A stretch of DNA of 13,126 bases from Ruminococcus sp. UBA3286 (GTDB lineage: Bacteria > Bacillota > Clostridia > Oscillospirales > Ruminococcaceae): contig DETO01000100.1 in NCBI GenBank assembly GCA_002362135.1, positions 1-13,126 of the forward strand. Reading direction: 5' to 3'. Each line of letters starts with the position of its first letter. Position 1 is the stretch's first letter. Shown in pieces: positions 6,178-13,126 of the stretch. Position numbers and translations under genes: made by a program. The notes under the pieces are model-generated. The model ran no database searches. It was not told the origin of the DNA and saw only the letters and a list, made by a program, of their open reading frames with translations.

Positions 6178-9100
6178 TTGAACAGAAAAAAAGTTTTGGC
6201 GGCTATGACCTCCGCCATCTGTTTTGCGAGTACATTTGCGGTAATGCCGCAGATCGCAGGTATGCAGACTTTTGCTTCGGAAGCTGTCAGCAACGGCTTT
6301 GAAGTCAATTACGAAGGCTGGCACGGCACAAGCGACAGCGTTGAACTTACAGCTGTTGAAGGCGCAGGAGCAGGCTCTTCAAGAGGAATGAAAGTAAGCG
6401 GCAGAACGAGCAGTTCCGACGGCGCGGCTTCATCAAAGGGATTTTATCTCTGGGGCGGCGTTAAGTACGACTACAACGTTAAGGTGAAATCCGATACGGA
6501 CGAAACATTCCGTCTTAAATTGAGATGCCTTGACGAGGAGACCGATAAAGAAACTGTTGTGGAACTGGACAGCGTTTCCGTAAAGGCAGGGGAGTGGGCT
6601 GAACTTTCGGCTTCATATAAAGCTCCCGAAAATTCATACGAATTCGAGCTTACCATTACTGCTGACAGCACGGCTGATTTCATATTTGACGACGTTCTGG
6701 TAACTACAAAGGAAACTAAATCCGTTGAAGCGGCAGTTGCAGGCAAAGGTCTGAAAGACGAATTTGCAAATTACGGATTCCGCGTAGGAAATATCCTCAA
6801 CGGCGGTACTGTTAAGAATTCCGCTATAACGGCGATTATGCTCAAAGATCACAACGCTATCGAGTGTGAAAACGAAACGAAGCCCGACGCAACTCTGGTT
6901 CAGAACGGCTCTACAAATACGAATATCAAGGTCTCGCTCAACAGCTGCGCGGCTATTGCTGATTTCTGTGTAAAAAACAATCTTGGTTTCCGCGGTCATA
7001 CTCTTGTATGGCACAGCCAGACTCCCGAATGGTTCTTCAAAGATAATTTCCAGCAAGGCGGCAACTGGGTAAGTTCTTCCGTAATGGATCAGCGTCTCGA
7101 AAGCTACATCAAGAATATGTTCAGCGCAATTCAGACGCAGTATCCCGATCTCGATCTTTATGCATACGACGTCTGCAACGAATGTATCTCGGACGACTCC
7201 AACAGAACCGCTAATAACGGCGGTGCAAGAGAACCCGGCTACGGCAACGGAAAATCGCCTTGGGTGCAGGTTTACGGCAGCAACGCTTTCGTTGAAAAGG
7301 CATTTACATTTGCAAGAAAATACGCTCCCGCGGACTGCGATCTTTATTATAATGATTACAACGAATATTGGGATCACAAGCGCGACTGCATAATCAATAC
7401 TATTGTAAAGCCGCTTTACGAAAAAGGACTTCTTGACGGTATGGGAATGCAGTCCCACATACCTGCCAACGCTACCGGTTTTGCAGGAACGGATTCGTAT
7501 ATTCAGGCTATGGATATGTATCTTGGAATAGGCTGCGACCTCCAGATCTCGGAACTTGACATATCCGTTGAAAGCGGCAAATACAGCTATACCGAGCAGG
7601 CGAATAAATATAAGGCTATCTTCCAGCACGCTATGGATGTAAACACAAGCGGCAAGTATAACGGCAAAGTAACTCTCGTTCAGGTATGGGGCCCTAACGA
7701 TGCGAATTCTTGGCTCTCTGCCGGTTCAAACGGCTTGCTTTACGATTCGAATAATCAGCCCAAAGAAGCTTACACAGCGCTTACTTCCATCGTTCCCGAC
7801 AGCGAATGGGGCGACGGCTCGAATGTGAACGGCAGCGGCGGAGAAGATCCGAAACCGAATGATTACGGCTGGTGGTTCCAGTGCGGATTCGAAAATGGCG
7901 ACGACAACTGGACTAACAGAGGCGGAAATAAAGTTGCCGTTACCGATAAGGAGCATTATACGGAATGGGGAAGCCATTCTCTTGAAGTTACCGACAGAAC
8001 TTCCGAGTGGATGGGAGCTGCCCTTGCACTCAGCCCGAAGATTTTCAAGGCAGGGGAAAGCTACAGCTTCTCAACTCATGTAAAACAGAATTCGGGTGAA
8101 AACGTTAAATTCATGATGAAGCTTGAATACACCGACGCAAACGGCGAAACGGCGTATGACGAGATCGCAAGCGTGACCGCTCCCAGCGGCGCATGGGCGC
8201 AGCTTCACAACAGCGAATACACGATCCCGGCAGGTGCGACAAATCTGAAAATTTATGTTGAAACAGAAAAGTCGCTGACTGATTTCTACATCGACGAAGC
8301 TATCGGCGCAGTCAAGGGAACAGGCATTGCAGGCGAAGGTCAGCCCGATCTTCCTATCGATCCCAATTCCATTCTCCTTGGCGATACAAATCTTGACGGC
8401 AGAGTTGACGTTTACGATATGATAAACGAGCGCAACGCTGTTCTCGGAAACATTACTGATAAGGCTGTTCTCAAATCTGCCGACGTTGACAGAAGCGGCA
8501 AGGTCGAAGCTAACGATCTCGTTCTGCTTCAGGAGTTCCTGCTTGGCAAGATCAAGGAATTTCCCAACAATATGCCCGCTGTAGATACGGCTAAAATGAG
8601 TGAGCTTTTCAAGAATATCTCGATAAACGACAGCTGGAAGAAAGACGGCGAAAACAACGTTCTCTGGACTCAGCGTTTCGGCGCAGATCCCGGATTTATG
8701 GTTTATAATGACAGACTCTATGTATTTACAACAAACGACGCGTTTGAGTATAATTCAAACGGCGAAATACAGACGAATACTTACAACAGTCAGACGATAA
8801 ACTGCTTCTCGTCTGCCGATCTCGTAAACTGGACAGATCACGGCGCAATTCCTGCCGCAGGCAAGAACGGCGCGGCTAAATGGGCAGGCTACGCATGGGC
8901 GCCCGACGCTTGCTGGAAAAAAATCAACGGCAAGGATAAATTCTTCCTGTATTTCGCAGACAGCGCAGGCGGAATAGGCGTTCTCACAGCCGATAGTCCC
9001 GAAGGCCCGTACACCGATCCTATCGGCAAGGCTCTTATAAATAGAAGCACTCCCGGTTTCGGCGATGTAACATGGCTCTTCGATCCTGCCGTATTGGTAG

Positions 9101-10011
9101 ACGACGACGGCACAGGCTATCTTTATGTAGGAGGCGGCGTTCCCGAGGGCAAGGCTGCCGATCCCGGAACTGCGAGAGCTGTCAAACTCGGCGCAGATAT
9201 GACAAGCCTTTCGGGCGATTATGCAAGAATGAATCCTCCCTATCTTTTTGAGGATTCCTCAATTCTTAAAGTCGGAGACACTTATTATTATTCCTACTGC
9301 ACGAACTGGAGTACGGGCGGAAATCCCTACGGATTCAACAATGCCGAGATCGGCGTTATGACATCTAAAAATCCTCTCGGCCCGTTCACATACAAGGGTA
9401 TCGCACTTAAAAATCCTGCATCTTATCAGCTTGACGGCGGCGGAAACAATCACCATTCGATAGTTGAATTCAAGGGCAAGTATTATGTGCTTTATCATAG
9501 CCGTCATCAGTCAAGAGCTATGAATATTCAGGCTAAAAACAGCGACGGAACTATAGATCTGGGCGGCAACTACCGTTCATGCCACCTTGACGAAGCTTCA
9601 TTCTCAAACGGAATGTTCTCGGCAACAGGCTCAATGAAAGGCGTATCGCAGATCGAAACTCTTGATCCATACAAGACCGTTCAGGCTGAAACAATGTCAA
9701 ACCAGTCAAAGGGAATCTCCACAACAGGTCTGCAAAATACAAAAGTTGTAGGCAAAAAGGGCGAGTGGATAAAGGTTTCGGGAGTTAATCTGAAAAACGG
9801 CGTATCTACAATCAAGATAAATGCCAACGCAAAGAGCGGCAGCGCGGCTATTAAAATCTGCGCAGGCTCTCCCACGGGCGACGTTATCGGTTATGCGGAA
9901 GTTACATCGGGCGAAGTTGAAGTTCCCGCAGTAACAAGCATGACAGGTACAAAGGATATATACTTCGTATTCAGCGGCGACGTTGAATTCGACAGCTGGT
10001 CGTTCACATAA
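6178..10011 (+). CDS. Secreted cellulosomal xylanase/arabinofuranosidase: CBM22-GH10-CBM22-dockerin-GH43-CBM6
   Basis: A bifunctional secreted xylan-degrading enzyme. I chose the TTG at 6178 (1277 residues) because AGAGGA (6163-6168) lies 9 bases before it; the in-frame ATG at 6160 has no Shine-Dalgarno, and the one at 6169 is too close to it. Residues 1-33/36 form a signal peptide (NRKKVLAAM, hydrophobic core, TFA/SEA). Then follow CBM22 (about 39-177), GH10 endoxylanase (about 190-540) with acid/base E335 in DVCNECI, nucleophile E459 in LQISELDIS and HTLVWHSQTPEW (274-285); linker; CBM22 (563-712); dockerin (733-794) with calcium loops at D736-D747 and D769-D780; GH43 (about 820-1140) with base D837 in ADPG, D969 in FDPAV and likely acid E1025 in LFEDSSI; CBM6-like end (about 1166-1277). 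GH43 specificity is probably arabinofuranosidase or xylosidase. The dockerin should anchor it to a scaffoldin. It has its own promoter and terminator. Confidence 0.93.
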   Translation: MNRKKVLAAMTSAICFASTFAVMPQIAGMQTFASEAVSNGFEVNYEGWHGTSDSVELTAVEGAGAGSSRGMKVSGRTSSSDGAASSKGFYLWGGVKYDYNVKVKSDTDETFRLKLRCLDEETDKETVVELDSVSVKAGEWAELSASYKAPENSYEFELTITADSTADFIFDDVLVTTKETKSVEAAVAGKGLKDEFANYGFRVGNILNGGTVKNSAITAIMLKDHNAIECENETKPDATLVQNGSTNTNIKVSLNSCAAIADFCVKNNLGFRGHTLVWHSQTPEWFFKDNFQQGGNWVSSSVMDQRLESYIKNMFSAIQTQYPDLDLYAYDVCNECISDDSNRTANNGGAREPGYGNGKSPWVQVYGSNAFVEKAFTFARKYAPADCDLYYNDYNEYWDHKRDCIINTIVKPLYEKGLLDGMGMQSHIPANATGFAGTDSYIQAMDMYLGIGCDLQISELDISVESGKYSYTEQANKYKAIFQHAMDVNTSGKYNGKVTLVQVWGPNDANSWLSAGSNGLLYDSNNQPKEAYTALTSIVPDSEWGDGSNVNGSGGEDPKPNDYGWWFQCGFENGDDNWTNRGGNKVAVTDKEHYTEWGSHSLEVTDRTSEWMGAALALSPKIFKAGESYSFSTHVKQNSGENVKFMMKLEYTDANGETAYDEIASVTAPSGAWAQLHNSEYTIPAGATNLKIYVETEKSLTDFYIDEAIGAVKGTGIAGEGQPDLPIDPNSILLGDTNLDGRVDVYDMINERNAVLGNITDKAVLKSADVDRSGKVEANDLVLLQEFLLGKIKEFPNNMPAVDTAKMSELFKNISINDSWKKDGENNVLWTQRFGADPGFMVYNDRLYVFTTNDAFEYNSNGEIQTNTYNSQTINCFSSADLVNWTDHGAIPAAGKNGAAKWAGYAWAPDACWKKINGKDKFFLYFADSAGGIGVLTADSPEGPYTDPIGKALINRSTPGFGDVTWLFDPAVLVDDDGTGYLYVGGGVPEGKAADPGTARAVKLGADMTSLSGDYARMNPPYLFEDSSILKVGDTYYYSYCTNWSTGGNPYGFNNAEIGVMTSKNPLGPFTYKGIALKNPASYQLDGGGNNHHSIVEFKGKYYVLYHSRHQSRAMNIQAKNSDGTIDLGGNYRSCHLDEASFSNGMFSATGSMKGVSQIETLDPYKTVQAETMSNQSKGISTTGLQNTKVVGKKGEWIKVSGVNLKNGVSTIKINANAKSGSAAIKICAGSPTGDVIGYAEVTSGEVEVPAVTSMTGTKDIYFVFSGDVEFDSWSFT
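7864..8367 (+). repeat. Duplicated CBM22-linker cassette, copy 1
   Basis: Residues 563-730 of the GH10/GH43 enzyme match residues 453-620 of the GH30/CE1 enzyme over 168 positions without gaps. About 129 are identical by hand count, roughly 77%. The linker GTGIAGEGQPDLP is identical in both. The dockerins directly after it are far more diverged. Confidence 0.85.
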
Positions 10012-10020
10012 GATTATTTC

Positions 10021-10051
10021 GGTTGCTGCTATCTGCACAACGGCGGCAGCC
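10021..10051 (+). repeat. Hairpin just after the xylanase stop
   Basis: GGTTGCTGC (10021-10029) can pair with GCGGCAGCC (10043-10051) as a 9-bp stem with two G-U pairs and a 13-base loop. No T-run follows. It may protect the 3' end of the transcript or be incidental; the true terminator is further down. Confidence 0.35.
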
Positions 10052-10096
10052 GATATAATATATAAGACAGAATATTGTAAGGGCAAGACAAATCAG

Positions 10097-10134
10097 AAAA
10101 ACAGTCGTTTTGGGTTACGGCTGTTTTTTCTTTT
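10097..10134 (+). terminator. Rho-independent terminator of the GH10/GH43 gene
   Basis: AAAAACAGTCG (10097-10107) pairs with CGGCTGTTTTT (10118-10128) as an 11-bp stem with one G-U pair and a 10-base loop. The T-run TTTTTTCTTTT (10124-10134) runs out of the stem. It ends the first enzyme transcript upstream of the second operator-like module, so the two enzyme genes are separate units. Confidence 0.85.
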
Positions 10135-10166
10135 CAAATGTTGCCTTTATTCGTATCTTCAAAAAA

Positions 10167-10194
10167 TCCACCTTTTCTGCAAATTGTGGGTTGT
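10167..10194 (+). promoter_or_regulatory. Operator-like module, copy 2 (upstream of the GH30/CE1 gene)
   Basis: TCCACC, four variable bases (TTTT), then CTGCAAATTGTGGGTTGT. All 24 bases outside the spacer equal copy 1 at 6061-6088, and the offset to the -35 box is the same. Sequence on either side is not conserved to this degree, which argues for selected protein binding rather than a recent duplication. Confidence 0.65.
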
Positions 10195-10219
10195 AAACAA
10201 TCTATGAACATGATATAAT
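10191..10219 (+). promoter_or_regulatory. Promoter of the GH30/CE1 gene
   Basis: -35 TTGTAA (10191-10196), a 17-base spacer, then TATAAT (10214-10219) preceded by TG-A, an extended -10. Transcript start is predicted near 10226, giving a leader of about 58 bases. The geometry relative to the operator-like module is identical to the first enzyme gene. Confidence 0.7.
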
Positions 10220-10283
10220 AGTTATAGAAGAAAACGAATGTTAATCAAACAAAACTAAATTAAACGAGGGAGTGATTTTGTAA

Positions 10284-13126
10284 ATGAAAATCAAATATGT
10301 ATTTGCAAGGCTCATGTCGGCGGCGACGGCTTCGGCAATGATCGTTACGGGATTTGCAATCGCGCCTGCAAACGATAAGGCGGTTATCGAAGCGAACGCG
10401 GCGGATACGGTCGTTATCGATACGACTACCGAATATCAGACAATCAGGGGATTCGGCGGAATGAATCATCCCGAATGGACGGGAAAAGATCTGACCGACG
10501 CGCAGAGAAAGACTGCTTTCGGAAACGGAGCGAACGATCTGGGTCTGACAATTGTGCGTGTTTTCGTGAATCCCGATAAGAATCAATGGAAACTTTCTGT
10601 TCCTACAGCTAAATACGCTTCTCAAAATGGCGTAACAGTCTTTGCGTCACCTTGGGAGCCGCCGTCAAATCTGGCTGAATCAGGCGGAAGCAATGGCAAA
10701 CTTCATCTTCCGAAGTCGAATTACGGCGCATATGCCCAGCATCTTAATGATTTCGGAACTTACATGAAAGACAACGGCGTCGATCTTTATTCAATATCCG
10801 TTCAGAACGAGCCTGACTACGCAGAAGACTGGACATACTGGTCAACCGATGAAGTAGTTGATTTTATGGCGAATTACGGCGATAAAATTACAAGCACGCG
10901 CCTTATGTCGCCTGAATCGTTCCAATATGCGCCGCTTACCGCTTCTTGGGTAAAGGACGGCGGCAAGAAATTTTACAAGAAAATAATGGAAAATAGCAAG
11001 GCGTTTGCAAACTGCGACGTTTTCGGAACGCATATGTACGGAACTCAGCGCGACTGGATGAACTATCCCGAACTGGAAAACTGCGGCAAGGAAATCTGGA
11101 TGACCGAAGTTTATGTTCCGAACAGCGAAGCGGATTCCGCCAACAGATGGCCCGAATCGCTTCAGGTTTCCGAAAATATTCATAATGCTCTCGTTGTTGG
11201 CAACATGAGCGCATATACATGGTGGTACATCAGAAGAAGTTACGGTCTTATGGACGAAAACGGCGCTATCACCAAAAGAGGCTATAACATGGCTCAGTAT
11301 TCCAAGTGGGTTCGTCCCGGCGATAAGAGAATCGAAGCTACCGAGCAGCCGACAAGCGATGTTCTTGTTTCGGCTTATAAAAACGATAATAATCAGGTAA
11401 CAGTCGTTGCAATTAATAAGGGCAGCACGGAATATACGCAGGCGTTTAATATCGGAAGCGGCGAAAAAATCGTTGAGGTAGACCGCTACAGAACTTCCGC
11501 AAGCGAAAATATTGCCAAGACCGATAATATGGCTAACGACGGCAGCGGATTCTTTTCACAGCTTCCTGCAAACAGCGTATCCACATTTGTAATTTCTCTT
11601 GAGGGCAGCGGAACTACTAAAGATCCCGAACCCAACGAGTACGGATGGTGGTTCCAGTGCGGATTCGAAAACGGCGATGACAACTGGACTGACAGAGGCG
11701 GCTCTAAAATTTCTGTTACAGACGCCGAACATTATACCGAGTGGGGCAGCAAATCTCTCCTTGTTTCGGGCAGAGAGAATGCATGGCAGGGCGCTGCTCT
11801 CGCCCTTGATTCGCGTATTTTTAAAGCGGGCGAGTCATATAGTTTCTCAGCTCACGTTAAGCAGAAATCAGGCAAGAACGTTAATTTCATGATGAAAATC
11901 GAATATAAAGACGGCAATGGAGAGACGGCTTACAATACAGTTGCAAATGTTACTGCTCCAAGCGGCGTATGGGCGCAGCTGAAAAACTCAAATTATACGA
12001 TTCCGGCAGACGCTTCCGATATAAAGATATATATTGAGACAGAAGATTCTCTCACGGATTTCTATATAGACGAGGCTATCGGAGCGGTTGACGGAACAGG
12101 TATCGCAGGCGAAGGACAGCCTGATCTTCCTGTAGATCCGTCAGAATTTATAGCAGGCGACGTTGACCTTGACGGCAGAGTTGACATATACGATCTTGTG
12201 GCAATGCGTGCAGGCGTTATAAATGGATTCGGCAGTGATAGGGCTCGTTATGCAGCCGACGTAAACGCTGACGGCGAAGTTGGCGCGGCTGATCTGATAT
12301 CGCTTCAGAAATTCCTGCTCGGTCAGAATGAAACTCTTAAAAAACCTGAAGTTACAACTCCTGCTGTAAAAATGCGTACTATTTCGGAGTATACTCCTGT
12401 AGTTGCGGCGAATGTATCAGAATTTGAAACGGCTGATTCCAAAACGGAAAAGGCAGGAGTTCAGTACGGAACTCTTGAATCAAAGAGTTATTATTCGGCA
12501 TTCTGCGGCAGAGAGAAGAAGTATAACGTTCTTCTTCCCGCAGGTTATACGACAAGCAAAAAATATCCCGTTCTTTATGTTATGCACGGTTATTGGGAGA
12601 ATCAGGACAGAATGATTCTCACGGGCAACGGCACAATGTCAACTAAGCAGATAATCGGCAACGCTATTGCCGAGGGCGCGGCAAAGGAAATGATCGTTGT
12701 ATTTCCATATATTTACTCAAGTCAGACTCAGAATGATTGCAGTGCAATGGACGATGCGAATAATACCGCATACGACAATTTCGATACTGTTCTCACCACG
12801 GAACTCATGCCTCTTATAGAGAAAGAATACAGCGTGGCGACGGGCAGAGAAAATACAGCTATCACAGGATTTTCAATGGGCGGAAGAGAATCGCTCATGA
12901 TCGGCATGAAGCACCCCGATCTTTTCGGATATGTAGGCGCTATCTGTCCTGCCCCCGGAGCTACGGGCGCATGGAAATTCGCCTCCGAAGAAGCTTCTCC
13001 GTCGCTTGTTTTCATTACAGCAGGCAGCAATGATACTGTTGTATATGATAATCCAAAGAATTATCATGATAATTTTACTAACAACGGCGTGCCTCATGTA
13101 TGGCATTATGTAAACGGCGGTTATCA
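10284..13126 (+). CDS. Secreted cellulosomal GH30_8-like glucuronoxylanase-CBM22-dockerin-CE1 esterase (3' end beyond window)
   Basis: An open frame of 947 codons that continues past the window. The ATG follows GAGGGAG (10266-10272) at a spacing of 11. Residues 1-39 form a signal peptide ending in ANA. The GH30 domain (about 41-440) has acid/base E176 in SVQNEPDY, nucleophile E275 in KEIWMTEVY and WWYIRRSYG (313-321), the arginine-containing loop that in subfamily 8 (Bacillus XynC) binds the methylglucuronic acid carboxylate. It should therefore cut glucuronoxylan next to that side group. CBM22 covers 453-602. The dockerin (624-681) has calcium loops D626-D637 and D659-D670. After a linker, a CE1-type alpha/beta hydrolase (from about 718) shows VLYVMHGYWEN, nucleophile S864 in GFSMGGRES and likely acid D917 in AGSNDTVV. 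Family CE1 points to feruloyl or acetyl-xylan esterase. The catalytic His is probably codon 948, cut after CA. It has its own promoter. Confidence 0.92.
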   Translation, partial: MKIKYVFARLMSAATASAMIVTGFAIAPANDKAVIEANAADTVVIDTTTEYQTIRGFGGMNHPEWTGKDLTDAQRKTAFGNGANDLGLTIVRVFVNPDKNQWKLSVPTAKYASQNGVTVFASPWEPPSNLAESGGSNGKLHLPKSNYGAYAQHLNDFGTYMKDNGVDLYSISVQNEPDYAEDWTYWSTDEVVDFMANYGDKITSTRLMSPESFQYAPLTASWVKDGGKKFYKKIMENSKAFANCDVFGTHMYGTQRDWMNYPELENCGKEIWMTEVYVPNSEADSANRWPESLQVSENIHNALVVGNMSAYTWWYIRRSYGLMDENGAITKRGYNMAQYSKWVRPGDKRIEATEQPTSDVLVSAYKNDNNQVTVVAINKGSTEYTQAFNIGSGEKIVEVDRYRTSASENIAKTDNMANDGSGFFSQLPANSVSTFVISLEGSGTTKDPEPNEYGWWFQCGFENGDDNWTDRGGSKISVTDAEHYTEWGSKSLLVSGRENAWQGAALALDSRIFKAGESYSFSAHVKQKSGKNVNFMMKIEYKDGNGETAYNTVANVTAPSGVWAQLKNSNYTIPADASDIKIYIETEDSLTDFYIDEAIGAVDGTGIAGEGQPDLPVDPSEFIAGDVDLDGRVDIYDLVAMRAGVINGFGSDRARYAADVNADGEVGAADLISLQKFLLGQNETLKKPEVTTPAVKMRTISEYTPVVAANVSEFETADSKTEKAGVQYGTLESKSYYSAFCGREKKYNVLLPAGYTTSKKYPVLYVMHGYWENQDRMILTGNGTMSTKQIIGNAIAEGAAKEMIVVFPYIYSSQTQNDCSAMDDANNTAYDNFDTVLTTELMPLIEKEYSVATGRENTAITGFSMGGRESLMIGMKHPDLFGYVGAICPAPGATGAWKFASEEASPSLVFITAGSNDTVVYDNPKNYHDNFTNNGVPHVWHYVNGGY
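11640..12143 (+). repeat. Duplicated CBM22-linker cassette, copy 2
   Basis: Residues 453-620 of the GH30/CE1 enzyme, the gapless counterpart of copy 1 at 7864-8367. Many codons differ at the third position although the protein is about three-quarters identical, so the duplication is not recent. Confidence 0.85.

Noticed and set aside
6634..7629. A 331-codon minus-strand open frame.
   Set aside because: It is the antisense shadow of the CBM22/GH10 coding region, where motifs and catalytic residues are clear on the plus strand. It has no credible start or family.
11599..12615. Plus-strand open frames at 11599-11892 and 12403-12615.
   Set aside because: They are out of frame with the continuous GH30/CE1 reading frame, which runs unbroken from 10284 to the window end.

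Overview
The window looks like chromosomal DNA of a cellulosome-producing, plant-fibre-degrading Firmicute, most likely a Ruminococcus (R. flavefaciens / R. champanellensis type). This rests on moderate GC with AT-rich intergenic DNA, Shine-Dalgarno-type starts, and two secreted multimodular xylan-degrading enzymes that carry internal dockerin modules between catalytic domains. The genus is an inference from module architecture; no search was run.

Layout: (1) 1-3456 holds a promoter, a leader with a near-perfect ParB/parS-type palindrome, and an overlapping two-gene operon encoding an OmpR/VanR-type response regulator and a six-TM sensor histidine kinase with a large extracytoplasmic domain. 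(2) 3457-3714 is a convergent gap packed with four consecutive hairpin-forming inverted repeats. (3) 3715-5922 on the minus strand encodes an unusual regulator: a periplasmic-binding-protein-like sensor without the LacI HTH, a GAF-like middle, a degenerate GGDEF domain (motif changed to QDKQF) and a C-terminal AraC DNA-binding domain. (4) 5923-6177 is a divergent control region with back-to-back promoters. (5) 6178-10011 encodes a 1277-residue enzyme: signal peptide, CBM22, GH10 xylanase, CBM22, dockerin, GH43, CBM6. (6) 10012-10283 holds a terminator and a second promoter. (7) 10284 to the window end encodes a second enzyme, cut by the edge: signal peptide, GH30 subfamily-8-like glucuronoxylanase, CBM22, dockerin, CE1-type esterase.

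How the parts fit: the two enzymes together would cut the xylan backbone (GH10), cut at methylglucuronic-acid-decorated sites (GH30_8), remove arabinose or xylose side groups (GH43) and release feruloyl or acetyl esters (CE1). CBM22 and CBM6 modules provide substrate binding and dockerins provide attachment to a scaffoldin. Both enzyme genes have their own sigma-A-like promoter with a poor -35 box. Immediately upstream of and overlapping each -35 lies the same module, TCCACC-N4-CTGCAAATTGTGGGTTGT, in the same position. The divergently encoded AraC-type protein is the obvious candidate to bind it, so the locus reads as a small xylan-responsive regulon.

Most worth a second look: the shared operator-like module, the chimeric regulator with a dead GGDEF domain, the parS-like palindrome in the two-component leader, the duplicated CBM22-linker-dockerin cassette, and the hairpin cluster between the convergent genes.
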